From the NCBI GenBank assembly GCA_039000515.1, contig JBCFYV010000012.1, positions 6,716,826 through 6,780,825 of the forward strand: a stretch of DNA of 64,000 bases, in the 5' to 3' direction. Each line of letters starts with the position of its first letter. Position 1 is the stretch's first letter. The stretch comes from Timema cristinae. Its lineage: Eukaryota > Arthropoda > Insecta > Phasmatodea > Timematidae. Below, in pieces: positions 1 to 12,060 of the stretch. The notes below the pieces were generated by a model, which saw nothing but the letters and a program-made list of their open reading frames with translations, was not told the DNA's origin and did not search any database. The position numbers were made by a program, and so were the translations under genes.

Positions 1-280
1 ATTAGGTTTGAATCGGTTCAAAACAAGCTATATTAATTTAACGTTTGTGGGTCATACGTATGCGAGGCTTGCTTATACGACCCCCAAATGATTTAACAGT
101 GTGGTTTTGGACGATAAACTTGTGCACCACAGAAGCGAGGCTACAATTAATCATGTTACGCTACTTACAGCACGGTAAGAGTGATGGAAGTACTCCCCTA
201 CGAGAGAACCGAGGACTCATATTTTCACGACTTGAATTGTGCTGTATACATTAAACACTTCTCCATACATCACTAGACTT

Positions 281-737
281 ACACCTTATATAAGTCAGAT
301 AATTTTCAAGGTGGAAACTCAACAGTCGTATCAGGGTTCGGCATCCACATGTTTAGGGAACAAATACCTCTTGCGAGGTTCCTCTATCCCATCATGGCTG
401 TGTCCTTCGTGCGTAGCCACCCATTTTGCATGCACAGTGTGCGTTTTAAGGACCAACGTCCTCATGCCTGCCGTTAGCCCTGCCATCACTGGACAACTGG
501 GAAAATACCTCTACCTTGGCCAGCTTAATCGGTGCGAGAAGCTGGATTCTTCTCCTTGAATGCTGGGCCCTATTGTAGGGGCGTTAACACCTTAAATGAG
601 GTCAGCCGCCTGGACTCAGGAATAATTCCAAAGAGATTTCAATCCGAGTTACCCAGTGGGGAGCTCGTGGAGGTGGCCTGATTAGCTTTCCCGGAAGGTA
701 CTAGCTAGCAACCGCTTTGTAGGTGACGAGTAGGGAG
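281..737 (+). repeat. GC-richer dispersed repeat, copy 1
   Basis: This block aligns in the same orientation with 19144-19607. Shared landmarks in order are an ACACCTTAT start, ATTTTCAA, TATCAGGGT, CATCATGGCTGTGTCCT, TTGCCCAGTGG-like text (here TTACCCAGTGG), and AGCTTTCCCGGAAG near the end. It is visibly richer in G and C than its flanks. No protein domain could be recognised in any frame, so it may be the untranslated part of a LINE or LTR element, or an unclassified repeat. Homology between the two copies is seen directly; the class is unknown. Confidence 0.75.
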
Positions 738-1260
738 ATCCACCTCCCCCCATTCTTTCCACACAAAGACCCCAAAAGAGATTTAGCCGCCCTTACGATT
801 AAATCTTCCATATGTTGCCTAAGACCACCACGAAGTGGCACTTTGCCGGGATTTCCGAACGAGGAACAACCCCTAGACAGAGAGGTTAAGCCTCTTGCCT
901 CGTCCAGGTCAGGGTAGTCACCCTTAGGGTGAGATCGACTTAAGTCCATGAACCTACAACCCTATACCTAGTGTTACCCCTGGGCTGTGTACAATTTCTG
1001 CAATGGGTAGATTGTGGGTGTGTTTCCAGTAACATGCTAAGACAATCATCAGCCATTCTTCTTTACTTCACAGACACCTCCACCACCCTCAGCGTCCCCT
1101 GTGTCTCTAGCGCTAGAGTCACCATCACCACCAGCGTCGTTATTGGGTCAAGGAGTGGATAAGCCCCAGTCCCTCTCATTGGACGAGGAGATGCTCCCCT
1201 AGGTAAAGTCAGAAGCACCCATAAAGGTCAGGGCTTCAACCATGTACAAAACCTATTCAA
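738..1260 (+). repeat. Possible continuation of dispersed repeat, Pro/Ser-rich frame
   Basis: The GC-richer composition continues to about 1260 without a break, although the 19-kb copy does not extend this far. The plus frame at about 1067-1201 reads a Pro/Ser-rich peptide (TPPPPSASPVSLALESPSPP and on to DEEMLP, then a stop). Its codon content looks protein-like, but there is no recognisable domain or start. It could be a fragment of an ORF from the same element. Function is not known. Confidence 0.35.
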
Positions 1261-2895
1261 AAGTTAAACTTAAATGAGGAACGACCGGTGGCTACATCAT
1301 TGATTTGGCTGGTTTCGCTAACGTCTTCCTTCCAAAGTAATTCTATTATTTGTATCGTAAGATATTTAATTCCAAGCCACATTGTGTGATGTATCTCGAT
1401 GAACAATGTGTGATGTTTAATAGCACCTTAACAAATAAGCGTGGTCACTGAATGGTGCGGTCAGAATATAATATGCATTGTTGTTAATTAAACCAAAATT
1501 TTGATATGTTGTTGTATGATCCGAATATTTAAAAAATGATAATGTTGTTGTTAGTAAAATCACAATTAGAATATGTTAAACGCTTTGAATGTTATAAATA
1601 TGTTGCTCTTTTACTTAATTACTTACTTATCCATTCTATGGCTTTGAGAACACAAAATTTTACTGCCGCACTCACAAAAGTACGCTACCTATCCCTATCT
1701 TGAGCTAGCTCAAACTAGTTAACCTCATTACACCCTCATTATTTCAGGTCCATTCTGATGTTATCCAAACTGTGTCTAACTCTTCCCAATGGTATCTTCC
1801 CATTGGGCTTATCAGCCAATCCATTGAACATGGTTTATCTTGCTGGTATTATTATATTAAGCTACTGGGAAGTTGTAGCAACCAACATGTGACAAATTTG
1901 TTGGGAGGAAACATTTTTCTGCAAATTTATCTTATTCCTTGATTGACAAACAATTATCATTCTTTATTATATTTTGTCTAGAGTGAATATTCCTCAGTTT
2001 TGAGTTTTACAAATTAAAAAGAAAAAAGTATTGGTTGGAAAAGTGGTGTAAAGGGATTCTTAGCGGTATAGGTATGGTGGTCCAAAACTTTCCAAAAACT
2101 CCGCGCTTTGCCACTATCTTCACTGGTTCTACTTCTTCTTTCGAAGTTAATAGTGGCACACCCCTTGACCCATCGGCGCATCGCGACATGCCATCACCTT
2201 TTCACGGTCGTAAAATGGTCTTAGCCCCCACCTTCACTCACATTTCTCCTCCTACATCACTAATCCTGATTCGAGTCAGGTCAACATCGACACAATATTT
2301 ATGTATTAAATGTACTTATATATATTTCTGTCATGTATAGAAATGGTCTTGGCTTGCATTATGTTTAGTGTTTTTTTTATTTCAAGAAAACACTTCCACT
2401 GGTATTATGAACGTTCGTTCGTTCCGCGAAACACGAGCGCCCCCTTCCTCTCCCGTTATATATTTTTACGACGGTTTGTTTGAAGTGCTGTGTTGAAAGC
2501 TTCTCCGAAGTTTGAGTTATGGTGCGATGGAAGAAGAGTCACTTGTGATCAGTATTCATGCTGCATGCAACTCATTACACACGGCACGGTGACGGTCCCC
2601 TCACCCCCCTCAGGTAGAAGAGGACCGAGCCGCCACTCAGGCTGAAGACGAGCTGAATAAACATGGACCTAGCCTATCTCCCCCTCTCTTTCCCTATAAG
2701 TAGCTACCCCTTCTATAATGGAACATTTACCCTTCATGGAGACCACCGTGATTATTTGGAGTGCTGCTTGGTGCTAAGCAATGATTCGAATCATATTTTG
2801 TGCTGATATCACCATTTCATTGAAACAATTTTATTTCTTATTGACTCTTTCCTACCAAGAAGATCACCTACATAAGGTGCATAACCTTACACGAT
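1261..2895. other. No gene recognised
   Basis: AT-rich unique-looking DNA. A less AT-rich patch at about 2400-2690 has no convincing ORF. Nothing else could be supported. Confidence 0.5.
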
Positions 2896-2980
2896 ATTAT
2901 TATTATTATTATTGTTATTATTATCATTATTATTGTTATTATCATTATTATTGTTATTATCATTATTATTATCATCATCA

Positions 2981-3032
<52 letters not shown>
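2896..3032. repeat. ATT trinucleotide microsatellite
   Basis: About 137 bp of ATT repeats. The first two thirds are interrupted by GTT and ATC variants; the last third is nearly pure. The poly-Tyr, poly-Ile and poly-His reading frames across it are artefacts of the repeat. Confidence 0.97.
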
Positions 3033-3033
<1 letters not shown>

Positions 3034-3587
3034 GTATGATCCGTTCTAAAGCTTTTAAAAAACGCTAAAACAATCTTCAATTATCTTAAATTGGTGTGTT
3101 GTGAACAGGTTAAAAAATGGTTGTATTTGTTTGAGGAAGGCTATATTTATTCACTTATAAATAAGACACTGTTAATAAAAAATTCAGATTTTTAGCCGTA
3201 TGAACTGCCTCTAAGTGGTGAAGTCTTCTTTGCACTCTGTAAATGTTGGGACCCCAATGCATCGAACAACACACGATGGAACACAGTTTTGTGTTATGTG
3301 TGGAGCTTTCTTGATTTCGTGTTTCCAAATGGAGTAGGCGCACACTGCATAGAACATGATCGAACAAAACAATAACACGTTAACACGTGTTAACACACGT
3401 TTACAAAATCATCCGTCTTCTTTGTTTTCATGTTTCATAGAACAAAATGCATGGAACATTTTGTATAGGGCATGGGCCATCATCTTGTTTATTAAACTTT
3501 CGAGCTAAAGTGTAGAGTGTGTTGGTTTAATCTGAGGTTAATTGGTTGTCAAGTTAGTTTTGCTAGTTGTATTTGTGTAGTAGTAAT

Positions 3588-3737
3588 ATGTCAGTCGAAA
3601 AGACGAAGGGAAAGAATGTAGACCTATTTACTGCTGATTTAGTTGTAGAAAAACTTCGAGTATTGTGCAAGAGAGGCCTTTATCAAACAGTTTTATTTAT
3701 AGGACTACCATTGCAAATATATCGTCAACTCACTTAT
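3588..3737 (+). CDS. Candidate first coding exon of an unrecognised (probably transposon) gene
   Basis: The ATG at 3588 opens a frame beginning MSVEKTKGKNVDLF, about 50 codons long. It runs to a good 5' splice donor: GTG then GTGAGTAAG at about 3738. I do not recognise the protein. Just downstream, 3794-3811 reads TGTGCACCCAGCCTTAGA, the reverse complement of the AAGGCTGGGGGCGCAC end seen at 56816 beside a Harbinger-like relic. The simplest reading is an internally deleted DNA transposon that kept its first exon and one terminal repeat. The opposite terminal repeat was not found, so this is tentative. A chance ORF is the alternative. Confidence 0.3.
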
Positions 3738-3793
3738 GTGGTGAGTAAGAGAGTTTTGATCCATTCTTTTTTTATACATAAGTTTTGATGCAG

Positions 3794-3811
3794 TGTGCAC
3801 CCAGCCTTAGA
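3794..3811 (-). repeat. PIF/Harbinger-like terminal inverted repeat end
   Basis: The reverse complement begins TCTAAGGCTGGGTGCACA, which closely matches the AAGGCTGGGGGCGCAC sequence at 56816. Only one end is visible here. Confidence 0.4.
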
Positions 3812-4020
3812 CGGTACTATTAAAATTTACTTTTTATATCCTCCCCTATAATACCACAATCCCATGTCTTGTTGGCTTCACCATACAGTGAACCATTTTC
3901 CTGTCATAGCCTAGAAGGAAACATTAATTGCCAATTAATGTATTTTGAGTCCTAAGAGTTTAATTGTGTGTTTAATGGTGCACCTCGTTTTAGGGGCAGT
4001 TACATATTTAGCGTAAGTAC

Positions 4021-4162
4021 TCCTCAAGTGTGGTGCTACACTAAAAACAGGATGACACTTACCTAAATCCGAATGGAATAGACCAGTTTTATATGCGGAG
4101 CTGGCCCATTCCATTCGAGCTTAGGTAGATGTCATGTATTTAGTGTGGCGCAACACTTGAGA
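4021..4162. repeat. Long imperfect inverted repeat (hairpin)
   Basis: The left arm 4022-4079 pairs with the right arm 4108-4162. Examples are CCTCAAGTG with CACTTGAGA, TAGTGT-type segments, ACTTACCTAA with TTAGGTAGAT, and GAATGGAAT with ATTCCATTC. A further short GACCAG/CTGGCC pairing closes the stem over a loop of about 14 nt. Arms are near 57 bp with scattered mismatches. It could be a foldback MITE or a hairpin RNA precursor; the sequence alone does not decide. Confidence 0.75.
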
Positions 4163-4224
4163 CCAACTCAATTTGACTATTAAACTGGACCAACTCTCCC
4201 GCTCTCTTTGGGTTCTTCGCATAT

Positions 4225-4365
4225 TAACACAAACGGGTAGGGATGAGAACTACCTCAGTAATCACAGCAGGAACTCGAATCCCGACCTCTCCAGCAAACC
4301 AGACAAAATGAGAATGGCGTATTTATCTACGTGTCCACATGTGTCGATAGGTATATGGTCCCTTT
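4225..4365 (-). mobile_element. SINE-A fragment, reverse orientation
   Basis: On the minus strand it carries the tRNA B-box region (reverse complement of GGAACTCGAATCCCGACC). The 3'-side segment ACAAACGGGTAGGGATGAG matches the reverse complement of the family body. It is diverged. Confidence 0.55.
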
Positions 4366-6861
4366 GAAATTATAATACAATGGGTGTATTTTAGTTTGAA
4401 AGTTCCATACTATGTGTATTTATTAGTTATACGTTTAATAAAAAGTGTTATTTAACGGTTTAATAAAGCTGGTAGGTCATACTATGTAATAATTATTTTT
4501 AGTTTCCCTACCCTCCTTTATGCATCCTCCCAGGAGAAAACATTCCTGAGCACAACCCTCTTCCTGACATGTTTGTCTGTTCACTATTTAAATAATTTGA
4601 AATTTGTTGACCCCCAACAGTTAATATTATTTGTATTATCATACAGGTTGTTTTTCTTATGAAATATTTCCGAAATTAAACGCAAGCACTTAGTCTATTA
4701 ATAATATTTAGTAAAAAAAAATTTGTTGTGCCTTATTATACAACTCAAATAAATAATTGATTAAATGTAAGCACACTTTCAAAGTTTCTATTGTAACGGT
4801 TTAGTTTCAAACTTGATGGCCTTGAAACAGCGAACGAAAGAACATAATTATTTCAGATCACCGTCGTATTTTTTTAAACTAATGCGTACACTCCTTGATT
4901 CTGCTCTAATTGTTGGGTTTGAGGGACCAAAGCAACAGACTATGAATAAAAAATAAGGACAAATCACTTTACGTGCTCAATTTCTGTCTGGAAACTCGTA
5001 AGATGGTCACCCACTTGAGCAATGAGACGCGTTGTAGACCTCCATAAATTCCTCGTTATTTAAGAAATGGTTTGTTATACGAAAAAATGGTTCATATCAA
5101 AACCAAGGGTATTATCAATATATATTTAAAAAAATGGGTGTGTGTACTTATGTACATGCGCGAGAAGTTATACTTCTTTGACATCATTAAAAAATAGTTT
5201 TTAATTGCATGCAAATAATTAATTACAATAAAATGATAATATTTAGTATTAATTATGTTAAATAATAATATTTTAATTTATATCAATAAATAATACATAC
5301 GGATAGTTAACCTCAATTATATTGGAGCACTTTAAAAACTCTATAAGCACAATTTTTTTCACTAATATTTACGAATAGTAAATAATATTAATCAAAATAT
5401 TCAATTTAAATCACTACTGAATATAATTTATTAGCACATATATAATTCGCACTTGTATGAAACTAAAACACGTGTTGTGAATGTAGAAACTAGAAACATG
5501 TGGATAAATATTATATATATGAAAACAGTGATCAGAGGCGACGAGCGTACCAACATGCGCGACTAACAGAGGTTCTATTTCTATTTTGTAGGTAGCTTTT
5601 TTTTTTCGAGACTTAGTGAGCGGTTTACTTCAACCTGTTACTTTTGTGTTACAGTGATGCGCGTGCATCTTAAAATTTCACTCTCATCATTTTTTCATAA
5701 CGCGCCTAAAGAAGTATAACTTCAAAAATTGATTCAAGTCTTATAATGTTTAAAAAATTTCCCGAAAGATGGAGATGATTTCGTTTTCAGCGATGTTCGA
5801 TGTGATATGTCACAATTGTGAGACTTAGGGTTGCATTTTAGCAGATAAGCTCACTTTCCGTATTCAATATTACTGTCAATTATGTTAAAACAAATTTAAA
5901 CCTCTCATCGAATCAAAGGGACAGGGAGGCATTTCCATTTTCTCAAGTCTTGTTCTGGGGCGAAAAAACTAAAAATTATGAGCTAAAGAAAAGAAGAAGG
6001 GGAAACAAAATATGAGAAAGAGAAAAGGAACGTTTTGTTCGCCATTGGAAACCCTCGTTTTAAGTCTAGTATAGAAGAAAATAATTAATCCTGATAGAGG
6101 CAAAATATATGAAAAGGTGGTCTCCCTTTGATGTCAACAACTAGTTGATTGGCTTGATGACCACCAAATACTGTGTGAATCTAACGCTTCAAACCAATCA
6201 AGTACCGATACTTTTATTCAAGAACATGAACATTTATTACGCTGATACTTCTTTAATTGACTGTACATTATGAGTTCAGAGCTCTACTTCAAGTTATAGT
6301 AAAACAAATACTTTTTATCTTATATGTCTCCCTGTCGACCCTTCATTTCTACTCCACGAACTGAAACAAAGCTGGCTTAAACAATATGAAATGATTATTT
6401 AATCAACGAAGTGAGAATGAAGCCATAAAGCTCAATTCTTGATTCCGTACTAAATGTTTATTTTGTGATATTTACTTAGAAGTTTGTTGTAATTAGAATA
6501 TGAATGATACCGACAGTAGTAAAGGGGAACAAAATGTAGATTATAGTATAGAATACGCGATTTTAACTATTCATATTAATGCCAAACCATAAAGTACACT
6601 GCATCATTATAATGGAGTGGGGTTTAGTATTGTAGAATTTAGAGAAATAATGTACACTGATGTTCTTAAGGAAAGTGCTAGACTAGTTAGGAAACCCCAC
6701 CCTTAAGTCATCTGGATTTGAACCTGGCTTCCCCGTCATTGGTTAACCACAGGTGTGAGTTATTGAATGAAGAGTCAGATAAAATACATCAAACTGTTAG
6801 AGGGGTCTAGGATGACCTGGATGAATTAACTTCTTAGTCATGTTTTGATACAGGTGTATTT
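4366..6861. other. No gene recognised
   Basis: Very AT-rich sequence with no convincing ORF. Around 6690-6790 is a faint reverse B-box-like word (GGATTTGAACCTGG) that may be another eroded SINE head. Confidence 0.5.
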
Positions 6862-7218
6862 GTGAATGTTATTATTAAATGTACATTTAAAAACTATAAG
6901 AGTGTTGATGTAACAAGCACTTGTTGGCTCAACAAAGCGCGGGCTAGCTTTGACATGGGTCCTCGGATCCAGACTAACTCCACCATGCTCTCAAGCCAAG
7001 CTTTAGGACATGACCAGAGCTGCGTCCACGACTATACCTACACTAACTTTACATTTATCGCCGTCTCGTCTAGAAGTCACAGACTTGTTTTAAAACCCAA
7101 ACATGGTCAACCTAATACCGAAACAGGTACAACGGAGTGGGAGGAAGGCCAAAGAGGAAATAGAATACTTTATATAGCGCCCATTTTCTTTGAAAAATTT
7201 CAACATACTTTAGAGTAA
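6862..7218 (+). other. Unrecognised 118-codon ORF in a GC-richer patch
   Basis: The frame is open for 118 codons. The block at about 6920-7160 is less AT-rich than its flanks and contains the hydrophilic stretch SSRSHRLVLKPKHGQPNTE. No domain, signal peptide or repeat is recognisable, and no splice context was found that would make it an exon. It may be an old mobile-element fragment or a chance ORF. Confidence 0.2.
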
Positions 7219-7929
7219 ATTAAATTGTAAGAACATCTAAAATACTCAAAATTATTAACTAAGATAGTAATAGCTTAAGATATAATAACCAAGCTTGGCG
7301 CCAAGAGACGATACAAAAAACATATATTCGTTTTTTACTGTCTTTTTATTACTTAGTATAGATGATAGTCATGTGATTTGTAGCCTTACCAACAGCATTC
7401 TGAGAAATTACTATTGGATTAATAATTACATTTTGAGCTAAGAGTCCCAGGGGAAATTGGGGGTTCACCTTTTATAATTATGAGTGATTAAAATATAAGG
7501 CTAAATTAAGCAAGATTCCTCTCATTGAACATAAACCATAAATTAGTAAATACTAGGGAAGACACCCTTAATCTTCTAACCACTAAGAACGTTCGAGATT
7601 TTAGTTTTCAAAATTTTATAAAATATTGGTTTTATATTTATACATCTCCTTTTGTTCACCATTTTATCCAAGGTTCAGATTTAAATTCGACTTTCAGAAT
7701 ATTTAAGTACAATTAAGACGCGGATTAGTAAAATAGTGAATTTTTCTTAATTCAAGTAAATACGTTTTTCGTTCCTTTACAAATAATTTTTTAGAAAACT
7801 TAATATGTATTATTTTAATCCGATACAAATCCACACAATAATATTTATAAATGAAATCATTTTAGTCTCCTCTTATCAGACCTTATTATATTATCTAAGA
7901 ATTGAATTTGCGTGTTTGGATATTTGATA

Positions 7930-8145
7930 TTTCTGTTATTTAACTCTTCCTTCACCTCTGACAAGACATCTTGTGAATGTGGGGAATGCCAGGCCTCCAC
8001 CGTGGTTCGGATTCCACGTTAAACTGTAAGTCCTTCATTTCATCTCACAATCACCCTACCATTACACATTAGCGTAAGTGCGTATAGCCCGAACGGGTAG
8101 TAAGATGCGGTGATAATAATAAAAATAATAATAATGTTATTTAAC
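7930..8145 (+). mobile_element. SINE-B, 5'-truncated copy
   Basis: It matches the body and tail of the fuller copy at 23101-23395. Shared landmarks are CTGACAAGAC, GTGGTTCGGATTCCACG, CATTACACATTAGCGTAAG, then CCCGAACGGGTAGTAAGA and an imperfect AAT tail. The tRNA head is missing. Confidence 0.8.
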
Positions 8146-9314
8146 TAACTTAACGCAAGTACCTTAAAAAAAGAAAAATATTAACTAATTCAATTTAAAT
8201 ATATGAATTCTAATTTAGATTATTTTGATAAGCTACTTTGATGTTAATAAACCTAAATTAAGATACACTAACTTTACTTAAACTATGAGTTTACTGTGGC
8301 ATTATTACTTTTTGAATTGAAATTGATCCAAGAATTTACAAATAAAACCTTTCAACTATATTTTATTTGTTTAAATACACCAGTAACATTATATTTTTCA
8401 TAGTTTTCACTTGAACTACTAGTTTGATTAAAAATTAAAAATATATTTTGAAATTATAAATTCATTTATTTTCAAGTCTCAAGGGCTAGTGTACGAACAA
8501 GTATAAAAATATATTTAAAAGGGCTAGGCTTATTAACTTATTTAAATATTTCCTAGTTTAACATTGTTTGTGGCTGATCATGTCAATCTTCAATATTAGT
8601 CATCTTCTAGTTATTCCTGAAAACATAAATACCAAGAAGACTATTCAATAAGCCCATGGGTATTATAAAAGTTTGTTTTATCAATATTAAATGCTTATTA
8701 CAAGGGGCCTATTTGAGAATGAGTTTAAATTAAATCACAAATAATATGTTTATTTTGAGGCTTATAAAATAAGTGAATATTTTTGTGAATAAGTACATAG
8801 CACTTTAGCAGTAAAACGGTCATTATTTATTAATATTTACCAAGTAGGCCACTGAAGTTAAAGTAGTTAGTGTATCTCTCAATAGAGTGCATAAGCACAC
8901 TAACAAACAAATGGATTACAAAGCTTATGGTTAAAGATGTTAAATTACAGCAGTTCGCTATTTGTGGATCACGATACGCTGGGAAGTCGAGTAGCCTACA
9001 CATTTTTGGTGGGCTACGTGAACTGTATCCTACCTAAGCAAAAATAACTAAATGTGTCCAATAATACTAACTTTTTTCAAATAAGTTGTATTCAAATGTA
9101 GGTAAATATTACCCCCCCCCCCTCTTCTAAACCCACTTTTAAACAGCACTCATATAATACAAACTAAGATACTACTCTTTTATTAGTGAAATATCACATT
9201 TGCAGATGACATGAAAAATACGTGGAAGTATTATATTTTTTATCACCGCGTCTTACTATCTGTTCGAATTATACACACTTGTACAAACTATGTTAATATG
9301 ATAAGGACTAGAAA
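8146..9314. other. No gene recognised
   Basis: AT-rich. A C-run at about 9113-9122 is the only notable feature. Confidence 0.5.
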
Positions 9315-9475
9315 TGTTTAATTTAGAGGAAGTGTACCCGCATTTGTCTTGAGGTAGAGTTGAAAATCATTTAGGAAAATCCCCCACAGTTACACCCGTA
9401 TGGTATTCAAGCTCCAATCTTCTCCCTGTCATCGGCAATCTAGCCTATTCAAGAGTGAAGACTTGGGACTAGGGA
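9315..9475 (-). mobile_element. SINE-A, reverse, degraded
   Basis: On the plus strand, GAGGAAGTGTACCCGCATTTG is followed by a TTTAGGAAAATC word and a weak B-box complement (TATTCAAGCTCC). This is the order expected for a reversed SINE-A. Confidence 0.6.
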
Positions 9476-9839
9476 TGTGTAAACTTACTTACAGGAAGCA
9501 CACATTTGTTAAAAAAAACTGGTGGGCCAAAGATTTATATGCATTAATCTTTCTTCAAATTTCATCAAAAAAATTATAAACAAACCTAATATACTGACAC
9601 GAAAAGTTTAAATACAATGAGAATGGATAACAATCATGCATACTTTATGGCTTAATATGTTTTTGAGTTTATTCAGAAGATTTGTATGATCGGGTGTGAA
9701 GTTAGTGAAACTGTGAATGAGCTTCCAGAGTTGTTTTATAATCTGGGTTTAAATGTGAGGCGGTAAATAGTTTTTATAGGTTTCATGGCTGAAAATGTTC
9801 TTTGTTTAATAAAGCCTGCTTCACAACGCATTTAAATGA

Positions 9840-9915
9840 TTTATCCCGTGAGCTGGATTTAACACACCGATAGGCCATATTTGGCCCACGAGCCGTAGTT
9901 TGACCATCCTCACAT
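9840..9915 (-). repeat. hAT-type element end (solo)
   Basis: The sequence ends GGCCCACGAGCCGTAGTTTG followed by ACCATCC. This resembles the common animal hAT/MITE end that reads GGC-CAAACTACGGCCC on the other strand. No partner end was found. Family assignment is from recall of the motif type, not from a search. Confidence 0.35.
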
Positions 9916-10456
9916 TATACCTTACGGCCACCAAAGCGGGCCACTTTTCTAGCTGCCTTATTATATTATTCCCAGAAAATTCAAGTGTTGCTATTAAACA
10001 TATTCCAAGCCATAATTCATATTAAATGGGTCGACGTGTAAAATAATTTATATCAGTTTATAATTAAAGTAAAACACACGTGAAAGTCAATATAAATAAA
10101 TCAGAAGTTTCAGTGTAATTATGTTGGCCATGCGTGCCGTGGAAATCGCAATATTTTTAACCACGCAATAATACACCCGTGAAAATATTTTACACGGATG
10201 ATCACGTTCACTACAAAATAAATAAATAAAAATATTGGTGAAGATAACCAATTATTTGTAAGTAAATTGAAGTTGAATATAACATGCTATGGTGACATCT
10301 TTTAACGCCTGAAATAAAACTTTTTTTCTTAACAATATAAATATTGTTGCATAAATCTTCACTTGTAAGTAATGCATTTTTCATAGCTCTTCGAAACAAG
10401 TGACCTTTCACTTCAAAATAATGAAAGAACAACACTACCAAAGACGTGTGACTTAC

Positions 10457-10740
10457 CTTGAATTCACACATCTTCGTAAGAGAGAAACCAACCATTTTGG
10501 CTGCACGAGAGGATATTAATGTATTCCATAAATTTAGTAATTTTCCGTTGTGTGTGTGAAGTGAGGAATTAACTTGGGGATGGCAGGTCCAACAATAGGC
10601 CCAACTAAATAGAGACGCTCCCAGACAGTTTACTCTGGTGGACACTGGGCGCAACAAGTCGGTAGTTGTTGGTCCACAGGAGTCACAACATAACACATCA
10701 AACTTCCCACACACTCTTCTTACTTCTACATTCCTAGAGT
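10457..10740 (-). CDS. Candidate first exon of a spliced gene (5' UTR plus 13 codons)
   Basis: Read on the minus strand, 10495-10457 is ATG plus 12 codons (MVGFSLTKMCEFK). It ends exactly at CAAG followed by the consensus donor GTAAGT (intron from 10456 downward, phase 0). The start context is GCCAAAATGG, with A at -3 and G at +4. The upstream stretch 10500-10740 is GC-richer than its surroundings and could be 5' UTR. Any next exon would lie at lower coordinates; I could not identify one. The frame is also open upstream of the ATG, so the true start is uncertain. The protein is not recognised. Confidence 0.35.
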
Positions 10741-11144
10741 GTGTGTACGCTTAAAGTGCGACCGAGATAAGTTAAGAGGGAGCAAATTTGGGACCGTGCC
10801 AAAGAAGAGGGTAAGGGGGAGGGGATTTAAGGCAACCCCCATCTTTCAAAAATTTGTTTTCCCCTCAATGCCATATTTTTTATTATTACTTATTTACTAG
10901 TATCTTTTTTTAGTCTTACTGTACCTACAACACCAATTATTTTTAAAATCAACTTTAAATTACTTCAAGGAAGGCTTAAAGTCAGAAAAAATCCTCCCCT
11001 CCTCTTGTTTTGGGACTTACCCCAGAACCACCACCACTCACCCCCTCCCCTCTAAAATAAATGTATGGGTTTAGGCCTGTGGAGCTTTTTATTAGTATCT
11101 TAATACCTCTTCAGTTTATACGCATTTTTACTAATGGCACAGCT

Positions 11145-11335
11145 AGGGATGAGGAAGGATTAATTTAGAAGAAATTAACAAGCATTTGCGTGGAGGGAAA
11201 GTGGAAAACTATTTTGGAAAAAGCATCCTCAGTAGGCCTACACCAAACAGGGATTCGAACCCTGATCTCCCTACCATTTGTGTGCTAATTTATAGCGAGA
11301 GTGACGCCTTAGATCATGTGGCCACTGAAGAGGGT
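11145..11335 (-). mobile_element. SINE-A, reverse
   Basis: Plus-strand order is CTAGGGATGAGG, AAGCATTTGCGTGGAGGG, GTGGAAAACTATTTTGG, the B-box complement GGGATTCGAACCCTGATC, then the A-box side ending ATGTGGCCACTGAAG. It is one of the better preserved reversed copies. Confidence 0.8.
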
Positions 11336-11867
11336 TGGAGTTTTATTAGAATGAGCCATTGGCACCGTGACAGACACCTCTAAGAGTGATTCGGAGTTCA
11401 TAAAAGTGAGCAAGAGATGAAAAATATTTTTTCTCTTTCTCAAATCCCATAGGATGAACCTTTATAAGACACACCAAGTAAGTTTTCCACACATGAAAGA
11501 TTATTTTGTTCTCTTAATCTCACGAAGCTTGTGCATAGGCACTTCCTTTAGCTCCCCTCTTTATACTTGACCCTTAGATTAAGATTGTAACAAAAAATTG
11601 AAAAACGTTTACTCACAGTTGTCGTCAGCATCAATGCAATCTGCCAGAATTGATACTTAGAATACTTTGTTTTGCATATAAATACATAGAATTGGATTGA
11701 ACAGGCTTTATAACTATTGGGTAGAAATGGATCCATTGGCGAGTGTTTCCCAAACTGTGGTACGCATGCCACAGGGGCTTGCAAATGATCTCGGGGAGTA
11801 CGCGACGTACCACAGAGCTTGATTTGTTTTGTACCATGTTTAGACTATAAGCATATATGATAATTAC

Positions 11868-12060
11868 TCTAATGGGGTAGGTATGAGGAAGTAAGCATTT
11901 TAGAGCTAACCTACCCGCATTTGCATGGAAAAAGAGTGGGAATCCATTTAGGAAAAATCACCCCCAGCAGACCCAACATGGATTCGAACCCAAATCTCCT
12001 CATTCTTAGCAGGTCAGTCTAACACGAGAATTATGCCTTCGACCAATTGGACACTAAAGC
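11868..12060 (-). mobile_element. SINE-A, reverse
   Basis: Same order as the copy at 11145: GGTAGGTATGAGGAAG, CTACCCGCATTTGCATGG, the B-box complement GGATTCGAACCCAAATC, and a head ending CCAATTGGACACTAAAG. Confidence 0.8.

Noticed and set aside
2781..3080. Poly-Tyr and poly-Ile ORFs
   Set aside because: Generated by the ATT microsatellite on either strand.
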